The position numbers and the translations under genes are program-made. From Phoronis australis (taxonomy: Eukaryota > Phoronida > Phoronidae), in contig NMRA01000220.1 of NCBI GenBank assembly GCA_002633005.1, forward strand, positions 234,619 to 298,618: a stretch of DNA of 64,000 bases. Direction: 5' to 3'. A model generated the notes under the pieces. That model saw nothing but the letters and a program-made list of their open reading frames with translations. It was not told the DNA's origin and did no database searches. Below are positions 56,113-64,000 of the stretch, piece after piece. Positions within the stretch are counted from its first letter, which is position 1; each line of letters begins with the position of its first letter.

Positions 56113-59100
56113 ATGGAATTGTCAGCGTTAGGTACATACGTCTTATTGCTTCAAAGTGTTGCTGTGTTCTTTCTTGCAGTTTTGACCGTGTGTTGCATAA
56201 AATGTCAGCGAAGGCTTTCAAAGGCAGTCGAGATAAAACAGTCAACAGAAGATGGGGAAGTTATTACTGTTCAAGAACTTAATTTCGAGCCACAAAAACC
56301 ATCAATGTCTGAAAGAGACATGGGGAATCCAGATCATCTAGTGCCACCTCAACCCGCAGAAATTATTGATTCTCAAAAGGAAAGCACGGAAGATTTTGTC
56401 GAATTGAATTCCGCAGTTGGCGACACAGACGAAGATATTCATGTTTTCGCAGAAATACGTAAAAACAGTCTGTTATCAGGTCTTGAAAAAGTGAAATCCC
56501 AGACTGGGAAATTCAGACAATTTTTATTACCAAAAGCTGCGCGTAAACACAAAAAGAAGAAAAAACGACATAAAAAAACTTCCAAAGACGGTGAAACTGA
56601 CGCTAATGAGATTGGGGAGGGCCAAAACATAAAATGGAAAGACAGAAAAAAATACAAGGATAAGCACTGTGCTCCGGCAGTAGAAGTTGTCAAACTCCCC
56701 TGCAGTGAAGGAGATATGATTCTAAAGATCGAAGACAATGACAACAGAAACGTCTTATATGGATACACAGGTGACTCCGACAAGATCCTCGTAAAAGACG
56801 CAACTACGTCCAATGGTAGTCTCATTGACTCTTCTATGAGTTTGGATGAATGTTTTAATCCAGCACTTGGAGACAATTCCCATGCTACATCCACGTTCTC
56901 CATTATCTCCGATCGTGAAAAGATCGTTGGAAAATTATTGGAAAAAGATGTTAGTGCTTCAGCTGAAAGCCTGACTGTACCAATATGTGACACGGTATGT
57001 GAGGATTTTAATCCACCTTACACGGAGGAGGAGATTCATAACTGGGAAATGAACGCATGTGATGCAGAACTATTGTCTGTTTTCAACTCTAGCCATTTAG
57101 AAATTTATCCCTCAAAAATGGAAAGTGGTAGTGACCAAAAATTTCAAAATACAATGGATAAAGGCAAAACAGTTGAAGTAACTGAGACGATTGATGCTGT
57201 ACATCAGCGATATGACGAAAAGACACCGATGTTCAGAGAATTTCCTGGAGCTGATGGGGACGAGGAGGAACATCGTCTAGAAGAACAGAGTTCATTCAAA
57301 GTCGTCAAATCTCCAGGGAATCCGCAAAATCACGAATCCCAATACCCAAAGAACGCCAAAACAAGTCCATTGGTTGAAATCATGGATTTTAAATCTTTGC
57401 TGGAAATTGCACGGTCCAAAGAGTCAGCAGAAACAGAGGAGCGCCATGGAATATCTGCTGGAAATTTTTCAACTCAATATCCATTCACACCTAAATTTAC
57501 AACTGCCAGTGTAGATGACCAAAGCAATGCAGACTACGCAAGAAAAGACGACTTGACCAGTGTTTTAAAACAAAAACGTGGAAAGTCGTCGCCTCTTTTG
57601 AAAACCTACGACAAAGTATTTCATAGTTCCAGACAAGACACTCCCAAACCCATATACCCTTATAGGAGAAACCAAGGTGGTTTTGGCGAGCTTCAGAAAA
57701 ACGAAAACGGAACCAATCATCTTCAACCCATAGAAATAGGCAGAGATAAAGGACGTTTGTCCCCTGTGTACTTAGACATTACCGCTCGTGCCCATTCTGT
57801 GAGCCCAATCCATGAGAATAGTTTGAAAGATCACGTCGGCAACAACAAAAAGGAACACGTCGGCAAAAGCAAAGACACCGCGTATGCAGAATCGCCCGAC
57901 CACGAGGAGTTGCCAAAGTTACACAATACTAGCTCACGTGACACGGCGACCAATGGCAAACTGCAGGAGAGAAAAGTTGGTGAAAGATGGAGTTCCCAAG
58001 GAGACAACTATTGTTACTCACAATCTGTTCGAGATAAAATCATGTCATTCGCTGAAAGAGCGTTGTTGGCCAATGCCAATCATGCATTGAGTGGAAACAG
58101 CCAGATGAAGATTAAGGAGTTGGGACCCTGCGACTTGCAATCGCCAGCTCGGACGAATAATGCGGTCACGGAGTCAATCGAGAAAGTCGTTTCATCTTGT
58201 AACGACTGCAGTGACCAAGAAACTGTAAGTTCCAGCGATCTATCCGAGGGAAATAATAGTATCGATAAGTATGCTTCGAAATTGTCCAATAGTGGTTCCC
58301 AGTACAGTAATTCCAAACCTGAGGTATCCGCTACACTTGACAGTGTTTTATGTAAAATTGGCCATGAGTCTTATATAAAGGCGATGGCGTCACCAGAAGA
58401 AATTTCGTCGATTAACTCTTTTATTGACGATGACCGCTTTGACAGCATCCGTGCGTGTCCACAGGACGACCAAACTGACATTGCGGTAGATGGTGACGGT
58501 GACAAATATGACGAAGATATTATCCCCCTGGAAGATATGAATGACGATTACAACTTGCCAACAATCAGGGAAGATGAGAGTGCCTGCTTTGTAGAGCGTT
58601 TTGAATACGATGAAACCTGGGGTGCCGAGGATTCTGAAAACGATGATGTGTACGGGGATGAAACGTATTTCGAAAAAGGAATCAATGTTAACATCAACAA
58701 CCCTCTGTATTGCGACAGACTAGCAATACAGTGTGAAAGCTCACATTCTGATGCTTACGCAAGTTGTATGAAAATGACCGACTTTTTTGTGAATAAAGTA
58801 TCACCGAAACTCACAAAGAGTGGGATTCAGGGAGCAGAAATGTCTGATGCGACTTCAGTCAAGGTTAGTGATCGCAATGATAATTTTGAAATAACACTAG
58901 ACTATAACCAGCACTGCTCTAACGCTATAAGCTCCGTACATCTAACAGAGTTTGGGGACCAAGAAATCAGACCCTTCACGAGAAAAGTAACAATGAGCAC
59001 TTCAAGATCTACAGAATCCGAAAATAAAGAAAATAATGGATACGATACCCCGACATCCGATGACCTTGTAGTCAAAGAACTTTCGCCACACGAAATAAAC

Positions 59101-62100
59101 GAAATAGTAGTGTTAAAGTCAAGCGCCTCAAAAAGTAGTATATCGCACAGCATAAAACTGGGATCCGCAAAAGCAATGGTGAGGAAACACGGTGATGGCA
59201 GTGACATCGACACTGATACAGTAATTTCAGTTGAAATTACGCAGTCCATGCCAGAAGACATGCTTGATGACGAGTCATCCTTTGTTAGACCCAATTCTGA
59301 TACCCCACGTCTCGGTTCTGCCTCCATGTTCAAAGGCAACACAGAGTCCGCAGATAAGGGACAGTTTCATGTCCAGCAAACTGTGGAATCAGTGTTTTGT
59401 TCTTCAAACAATCTTGTTTGCGACAGGGAACGGTATGTGGCGGATCAATCTTACTGGCCCAGCGCAGAACTGCAAGAAGGTAGCCTTACTTTGAAAAAGA
59501 TTTCCGATTCATCTCCTGGGACTACCTCCACCAAAATTACATCCGAAGTCCTTGTCTCGAATGAGCAACGTGAATGGTTGGGAAGTGTTTCTGCCAGTCT
59601 CTTTAGACAAAATTCTTTTTCAACAGGATTGCGACAGTCGCAACATGACAATCACCAACAACAGAAATCTCCTACGATATCGCTCACGACTTCGTCAAGT
59701 CACTATTCTGACGTTGGATCACCTTTTTGGAAACCGGTGCCATCCACTAAACAAGAACTAAGAAGTTACCAACGTCCTACGATCGGAGATTCTCCTACCA
59801 ACGATCAGTCAAAAAACACCCCAGTCAATGCAGAGACGTCAGCAGGAAGCATGGGTGGCAAAAACGTACATTTCGCAACAAAGTGCGATGAGCGGCCAAA
59901 TCGTAGCTTTAACGACAAGCCATTCCCTTCGCCCTCTCCTTTGGAAAATGATGGATCAGAGGATACAGGAGTGGATTCGCAAAAGTCTAAACTGTTTCAT
60001 AATGCGGCAGTGATTAAAAATCATTCAAACAGATGTGATATCGGAAGCTGTCTTATCACGCCAGTAAAAGCAACTGATAATGTACTCATAGAGCGACTCA
60101 TCGGAACCTTATCTTCTTCACAGCAGCAAATCCCTCCCTCAGTGGACTACAAGTGTGTGACCTATCACCTACCACGATCGGACAATTCGTATAAAGCACC
60201 ATCTGCTGAATCAAGGTCACCAACGAACATTTATACTCAATTTCCAAAGTTTGGAGAAGAGACAAAACCGCGTTTTACGGGCAATAAACATTTCATGACC
60301 GACCTGTCCTCAACGCAGGTTTTATCGCCTACTGAAAGATTTACATCACCGTCAAAGTTAGGATCATGTCCATCTATGAACTTTTCACCGGAGAATGATA
60401 TTAGCGAAAGTTCATTCATTCAGGACAGTTCTCTGGCTAAATCTTCATTGCAGTCTCGTGCATTCCAACAGAAGCCTCCTTCTCAAGTCAACTCCCAAAG
60501 CCGGTCAGTGCAAATGTACTCTGATCGAGTAGAATCGCCTGATGATGTCAACCTACGTACGCATAGTCCAGCAGGGTTAGAGTCATCAAAAAGTAAATCA
60601 AATCCGTCAAACAATAGTGCTGATGACGACTATCGCCAAAGCGGGAGTTATATAACAAAAAGTGCAACCAGTGTACCGTCAAAAACGTCACAAGATCGCA
60701 CAGCAACTGACACAGTTCAGAACATGGCCCAACAGTTTCATACTTCCACAAAGAAAAATTACGAAATAATCTCAATGAGTGAAAGAGGTGTTGCCAGAGG
60801 TCAGTCAGGGAATTATAAACAAATCCATACAAATAAAAGCGAAGGGAGAGGTCCAGCTACCCCTCAAATAGAATTATGTCGCCACGAAAACATAAAAGCA
60901 GAAAAAAAAATGTGCTCAAAGAAATTTGATTCTTCTCGATCACAGGAACGTTACGCAAATGAAATCGAGAACAAGCCTTTAATATTTGCTTTTCCCCCTG
61001 CGAGTATCAATCAAAATCCCTCAGAAGAGCGACAAATATCCATACAGTCAAAGTCGGCAGACGACTATTGTTACAAAAACGACAAAACTAACGACGTGAA
61101 GGTTCGAAAACAGTATTTTCTGAGCGAACGCAATCTGGGCCATGCCTATCAAACTGGTGGTAGTGCAAAAGTTTGTACCACCCGTGTTCACCAGAATGAA
61201 CCTGTGAACAAGGGACGCGGACAAGAGCAAACAGCAAAAGTGTCTTCAATAGTTTTCGATCACTGTAATCCTATTAACGAGTCTCCGCTACACCTCATGG
61301 CATCTAATGATGGAGAGCAGACGCTTGGATATTTTGAAAGGTATCGAAATAATCTACCATCCATAAGGAATTTTTTAAGTTCTATGATCAGGAGTAAAGC
61401 TTCTACTCTTGACCAGAGTGAAACGGATCGGGTTTCAGTCGAAAATGTTTTGGCACATGAGCAAATTGGCAGGCGGCAACCAGAAAAATCAAAGCCAATA
61501 TTAACAAGAAGCGGCTGTCATCCGCCAGCGTCCAATCACGAAAAACATGGTGAGAATATCATTCAAGTACAATTCAATAAAAGTCCATGCGATATCAAAA
61601 CTAACGTAAATCCGGTGCATTTACGTGATCTTTCTGATCATCAGTTCGATGAGTCTGCTGGAAGTGACATACATTGTGTAAATCCGTATGGTGGCGGATC
61701 AATTACGGAAAAAGGTTCGTGTTGCTTGAACGAGACCAAGCTGCAGTCTTCTTCCCCTGCTTTTGAGGAGATACAACCGGTTGGTAGCGAAAACAACTTA
61801 TCCCCTTCGGTTAATCCATCGGAGTGGTGCGAAGCGGAAACGCAATCAAAGTCGCTTATGCGTCAAGCCAAGGGAAGTGAAGATAGTGTTCTCTACAATT
61901 ACCCTCAAAATGAACGCACTCTACGAATGCTCCAGGTCAATAGATCACCGCCACGGATGCCGATGCAAGTGAATACTTCAGAATCCAGAATAGAAACCAA
62001 TAAAACTGATCAAATTCTAGAAGATAGCGTGCGAAAAGACCACGAGTGGGACATCGGCAAAATACGAGAATCTGGCAGACTAAAGGCCATCAAACGTTAC

Positions 62101-63360
62101 TTTGCAAGACTGAAGAAAATGCACACACCAGGGCCAGACACAGCGGTTTCTATGTCGTTGAACCCAAAGACAGAATACATTAAACAATTTAAGAATTTGC
62201 GAAATGTTTCTCCTCAATCTCACAATCCAGCTCAAGTGACGTCTGCCTATCCCCTACGGGCACACCAGCCTATGAATTTACGACAACATCGTCAGAACTT
62301 CAAATTCTCTAAGCTAATGTCTGACAACGAGAGGAGTTCTTTCAGCAGAAAGACTTGCATTAACGTAAAGTCAACCAGTTCTTCAAAGAAAACTGGCCAT
62401 GAACGGCATCAAAAGGACGAGAAAAACGAAATGCTCTTTACACCGCCAGAACGTACAAACTTTAATTACCTTACGGGAAATAATGACCATTCTCATGGTC
62501 GTGTGGCTCACCAACGGAATTCATTTAAAAGTGGACAAAGGTCTGGTGATAACAGCGAAAGTCAAGTTCTACGTACGCCGGTGTCACAGACTGTAGAAAG
62601 AAAACATCAAGCGAGCAACTGCCAGACTACAAACGATACTGAGGACCATCGGTCTGACTTGATGCACAGTCGCAGTAATAAAGTTTCTATTTCTATGCAA
62701 AATTATAAATTTATAGACGAAAGTGCAATAGGTTCGGGATTGGTAGATCCCGAGGAATGCATGCCAACGGCAAAGGAGAAAAAGAATTTTAGTGAGAGTG
62801 TCTCCCCACCACGAAAGGTACGCAGACAATCCAAGGGTAAAGACAACAGAACTGTTTATGCGAAAGCAAAAAGCGGCTTTGTTGTCCTTCAACGCGAATG
62901 CAGCCCAAGTGAATCTCACCATAGTTCTTCACCTCTGAAGAAGAAGCAGAGAATTGATTCGAAAAGTCATGAATCAGAACGAAAAAGGGCGTCCATGGCA
63001 CGAAGTCCGCTCAAGGTTTGCCAACCTTTTCCACCAAGAAAAGATCCCAACCGCAACATGAGCCACGTTGAAGGAAGTCAGTTCTCGTGTCCTCACGTTG
63101 ACGACATGGTTGACATCAGTGGCGAGTATATCAACTATTCGTCATCTAACGTGCCACCATTTGATGCTTCTGAAACAGACTCAGAAGTGCAGGGTTATTT
63201 GGCCGACAGGAACGTTGACGTAAGTGGACCCGAGGAATTTTTCACTAGAAGAAAACCTGGCTCGCCAAGAATGAGTTTACAAATCGATTCATGTGGTTCA
63301 GAACGGATGACCCCCAATTCATTGCATATGTCATTCAAAGGAAAAACAAGGAAATCTTGA
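56113..63360 (+). CDS. Giant single-exon ORF, N-terminally anchored disordered protein (2415 aa), unknown
   Basis: One uninterrupted frame of 2415 codons, far beyond chance at this base composition, so it is coding. The ATG has a good context and begins a short leader followed directly by a membrane segment (about residues 8-28, YVLLLQSVAVFFLAVLTV) ending CCIKCQRR, which suggests an N-out, C-in single-pass protein with possible palmitoylation at the cysteines. The remaining 2380 residues are polar (Ser, Lys, Glu, Asp, Asn) with no globular domain I recognise. Landmarks: Lys/Arg/His run at 141-156 (ARKHKKKKKRHKK), acidic stretch about 770-880, basic amphipathic segment near 1989-2009 (RLKAIKRYFARLKKM), NLS-like SPLKKKQR near 2275, and many SP/TP sites. 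Stop TGA at 63358; AATAAA at 63407. It could be the main exon of a longer gene with upstream non-coding exons. No function is proposed. Confidence 0.85.
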   Translation: MELSALGTYVLLLQSVAVFFLAVLTVCCIKCQRRLSKAVEIKQSTEDGEVITVQELNFEPQKPSMSERDMGNPDHLVPPQPAEIIDSQKESTEDFVELNSAVGDTDEDIHVFAEIRKNSLLSGLEKVKSQTGKFRQFLLPKAARKHKKKKKRHKKTSKDGETDANEIGEGQNIKWKDRKKYKDKHCAPAVEVVKLPCSEGDMILKIEDNDNRNVLYGYTGDSDKILVKDATTSNGSLIDSSMSLDECFNPALGDNSHATSTFSIISDREKIVGKLLEKDVSASAESLTVPICDTVCEDFNPPYTEEEIHNWEMNACDAELLSVFNSSHLEIYPSKMESGSDQKFQNTMDKGKTVEVTETIDAVHQRYDEKTPMFREFPGADGDEEEHRLEEQSSFKVVKSPGNPQNHESQYPKNAKTSPLVEIMDFKSLLEIARSKESAETEERHGISAGNFSTQYPFTPKFTTASVDDQSNADYARKDDLTSVLKQKRGKSSPLLKTYDKVFHSSRQDTPKPIYPYRRNQGGFGELQKNENGTNHLQPIEIGRDKGRLSPVYLDITARAHSVSPIHENSLKDHVGNNKKEHVGKSKDTAYAESPDHEELPKLHNTSSRDTATNGKLQERKVGERWSSQGDNYCYSQSVRDKIMSFAERALLANANHALSGNSQMKIKELGPCDLQSPARTNNAVTESIEKVVSSCNDCSDQETVSSSDLSEGNNSIDKYASKLSNSGSQYSNSKPEVSATLDSVLCKIGHESYIKAMASPEEISSINSFIDDDRFDSIRACPQDDQTDIAVDGDGDKYDEDIIPLEDMNDDYNLPTIREDESACFVERFEYDETWGAEDSENDDVYGDETYFEKGINVNINNPLYCDRLAIQCESSHSDAYASCMKMTDFFVNKVSPKLTKSGIQGAEMSDATSVKVSDRNDNFEITLDYNQHCSNAISSVHLTEFGDQEIRPFTRKVTMSTSRSTESENKENNGYDTPTSDDLVVKELSPHEINEIVVLKSSASKSSISHSIKLGSAKAMVRKHGDGSDIDTDTVISVEITQSMPEDMLDDESSFVRPNSDTPRLGSASMFKGNTESADKGQFHVQQTVESVFCSSNNLVCDRERYVADQSYWPSAELQEGSLTLKKISDSSPGTTSTKITSEVLVSNEQREWLGSVSASLFRQNSFSTGLRQSQHDNHQQQKSPTISLTTSSSHYSDVGSPFWKPVPSTKQELRSYQRPTIGDSPTNDQSKNTPVNAETSAGSMGGKNVHFATKCDERPNRSFNDKPFPSPSPLENDGSEDTGVDSQKSKLFHNAAVIKNHSNRCDIGSCLITPVKATDNVLIERLIGTLSSSQQQIPPSVDYKCVTYHLPRSDNSYKAPSAESRSPTNIYTQFPKFGEETKPRFTGNKHFMTDLSSTQVLSPTERFTSPSKLGSCPSMNFSPENDISESSFIQDSSLAKSSLQSRAFQQKPPSQVNSQSRSVQMYSDRVESPDDVNLRTHSPAGLESSKSKSNPSNNSADDDYRQSGSYITKSATSVPSKTSQDRTATDTVQNMAQQFHTSTKKNYEIISMSERGVARGQSGNYKQIHTNKSEGRGPATPQIELCRHENIKAEKKMCSKKFDSSRSQERYANEIENKPLIFAFPPASINQNPSEERQISIQSKSADDYCYKNDKTNDVKVRKQYFLSERNLGHAYQTGGSAKVCTTRVHQNEPVNKGRGQEQTAKVSSIVFDHCNPINESPLHLMASNDGEQTLGYFERYRNNLPSIRNFLSSMIRSKASTLDQSETDRVSVENVLAHEQIGRRQPEKSKPILTRSGCHPPASNHEKHGENIIQVQFNKSPCDIKTNVNPVHLRDLSDHQFDESAGSDIHCVNPYGGGSITEKGSCCLNETKLQSSSPAFEEIQPVGSENNLSPSVNPSEWCEAETQSKSLMRQAKGSEDSVLYNYPQNERTLRMLQVNRSPPRMPMQVNTSESRIETNKTDQILEDSVRKDHEWDIGKIRESGRLKAIKRYFARLKKMHTPGPDTAVSMSLNPKTEYIKQFKNLRNVSPQSHNPAQVTSAYPLRAHQPMNLRQHRQNFKFSKLMSDNERSSFSRKTCINVKSTSSSKKTGHERHQKDEKNEMLFTPPERTNFNYLTGNNDHSHGRVAHQRNSFKSGQRSGDNSESQVLRTPVSQTVERKHQASNCQTTNDTEDHRSDLMHSRSNKVSISMQNYKFIDESAIGSGLVDPEECMPTAKEKKNFSESVSPPRKVRRQSKGKDNRTVYAKAKSGFVVLQRECSPSESHHSSSPLKKKQRIDSKSHESERKRASMARSPLKVCQPFPPRKDPNRNMSHVEGSQFSCPHVDDMVDISGEYINYSSSNVPPFDASETDSEVQGYLADRNVDVSGPEEFFTRRKPGSPRMSLQIDSCGSERMTPNSLHMSFKGKTRKS

Positions 63361-63406
63361 TAAATAGAATTGTTCGACGGTCCCCAGGTGTCATACAACA
63401 CGGGTA

Positions 63407-63412
63407 AATAAA
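63407..63412 (+). terminator. Poly(A) signal AATAAA after the giant ORF
   Basis: The canonical AATAAA lies 47 bases after the TGA and would give a very short 3' UTR. It supports this frame being the 3' end of the gene. Confidence 0.6.
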
Positions 63413-63927
63413 TCTGAGATTTCCACTTTGTCGACGGAAAGAAGACACTCACAAATGACAATTTTGACATGAGTTGTAATCAAAGTTTTGAATAGGAATT
63501 TGGGTAATAACAGCACGTAAACAAGTCGTGGATACTTTTTTTAAATCCCCTCTAAGAGGATCGGTGCACAGCTACACCTGTAGACGCCAGGCAATTCACA
63601 GAGTTAAGCAGAAACTTGAGAAAACTGATGATAGTCAATTAATTGATGAGTCTTACCAAACTATAATTAGTGTTGTAACAGAATTGTGATTATGAATAAC
63701 TTTTGTATTTTGGAATCTAGAAAATTCCATCGAGTTTTGCGCTTTACAGTGAAATTTACGCTATACTGAAGGGGTCACCAGCATGGTGTTTCCATAGCCT
63801 TTGATCTGGCTAATCACATGTAAGACACGTCACACATTTGCGAGGAGCGTTGACACCATTTATTTCAGGCCAGTGACGAAACTGGTGTTTTCAAACAAGA
63901 AAGGACGTGTTACACGCGCCCCCATTT
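63413..63927. other. Intergenic, nothing recognised
   Basis: AT-rich flank of the giant ORF with no further frame. Confidence 0.45.
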
Positions 63928-64000
63928 TGAGACATTTTCTTGCGTACTACCCTAGAGGAGGCACCACTCTCCTGAATTATATATTTCAGTTTCCGGTTAG
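63928..64000. repeat. Dispersed repeat, copy 2 (cut by window end)
   Basis: Shares ACATTTTCTTGCGTA, CCTAGAGGAGG and TTTCAGTTTCCGGTTA with 32601-32672. Confidence 0.6.

Noticed and set aside
56439-56993. 184-codon minus-strand frame
   Set aside because: Fully inside and antisense to the 2415-codon gene; a shadow of its codon pattern.
1-64000. CRISPR array, bacterial operon or phage-like system
   Set aside because: The spliced receptor gene and the repeat types are animal; no regularly spaced direct repeats with unique spacers are present.

Overview
This window is from an animal (metazoan) nuclear genome. It shows split genes with GT-AG introns of 0.1 to 10.7 kb, about 40% GC by eye, many decayed mobile elements and hairpin MITEs, and frequent TACATGTA-type motifs. 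The host-associated repeats (THAP fragments, P2X7-like fragments, ALTGCD-type fragments) fit an aquatic invertebrate such as a hemichordate, cephalochordate or lophotrochozoan. I cannot assign the species. All calls come from reading the sequence and from family knowledge; no search was run.

The core is a tandem pair of nicotinic acetylcholine receptor (nAChR) genes on the + strand. Only the last exon of the upstream paralogue is inside the window (576-905). The second gene can be reconstructed completely: ten exons from 18070 to 44910, in phase throughout, giving 467 residues. It has a signal peptide, a Cys-loop, a vicinal Cys-Cys (alpha-type), M1-M4 and a cation-type M2. The last exons of both genes and 3-4 kb of 3' flank are copies of each other (about 268-4440 and 44288-48787), so the locus arose by tandem duplication. 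Intron 3 of the complete gene holds a second, degraded copy of exon 4 with a one-base frameshift, and an unexplained 43-codon exon-like ORF.

The 3' end of the window (56113-63360) is one uninterrupted 2415-codon ORF. It has a single N-terminal membrane segment, a very long and apparently disordered Ser/Lys/Glu/Asn-rich tail, and a poly(A) signal 47 bases after the stop. I recognise no family for it.

The rest is non-genic or mobile-element derived. The 9.9-14.3 kb stretch has relics of two uncharacterised, mobile-element-like gene families on opposite strands. Copies of a THAP first exon with its upstream CCAAT region lie at 6.6-6.98 kb and 38.4-38.8 kb, both broken. A direct duplication at 49.3-53.3 kb carries an antisense THAP domain next to a P2X7-like N-terminal segment. 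There are three long hairpins (49.8, 54.5, 55.7 kb), one MITE pair (6.46 and 54.24 kb), several insertions bounded by GGCGGAT-type inverted termini, and two AT microsatellites joined by an N that probably marks an assembly artefact (41.2-42.4 kb).
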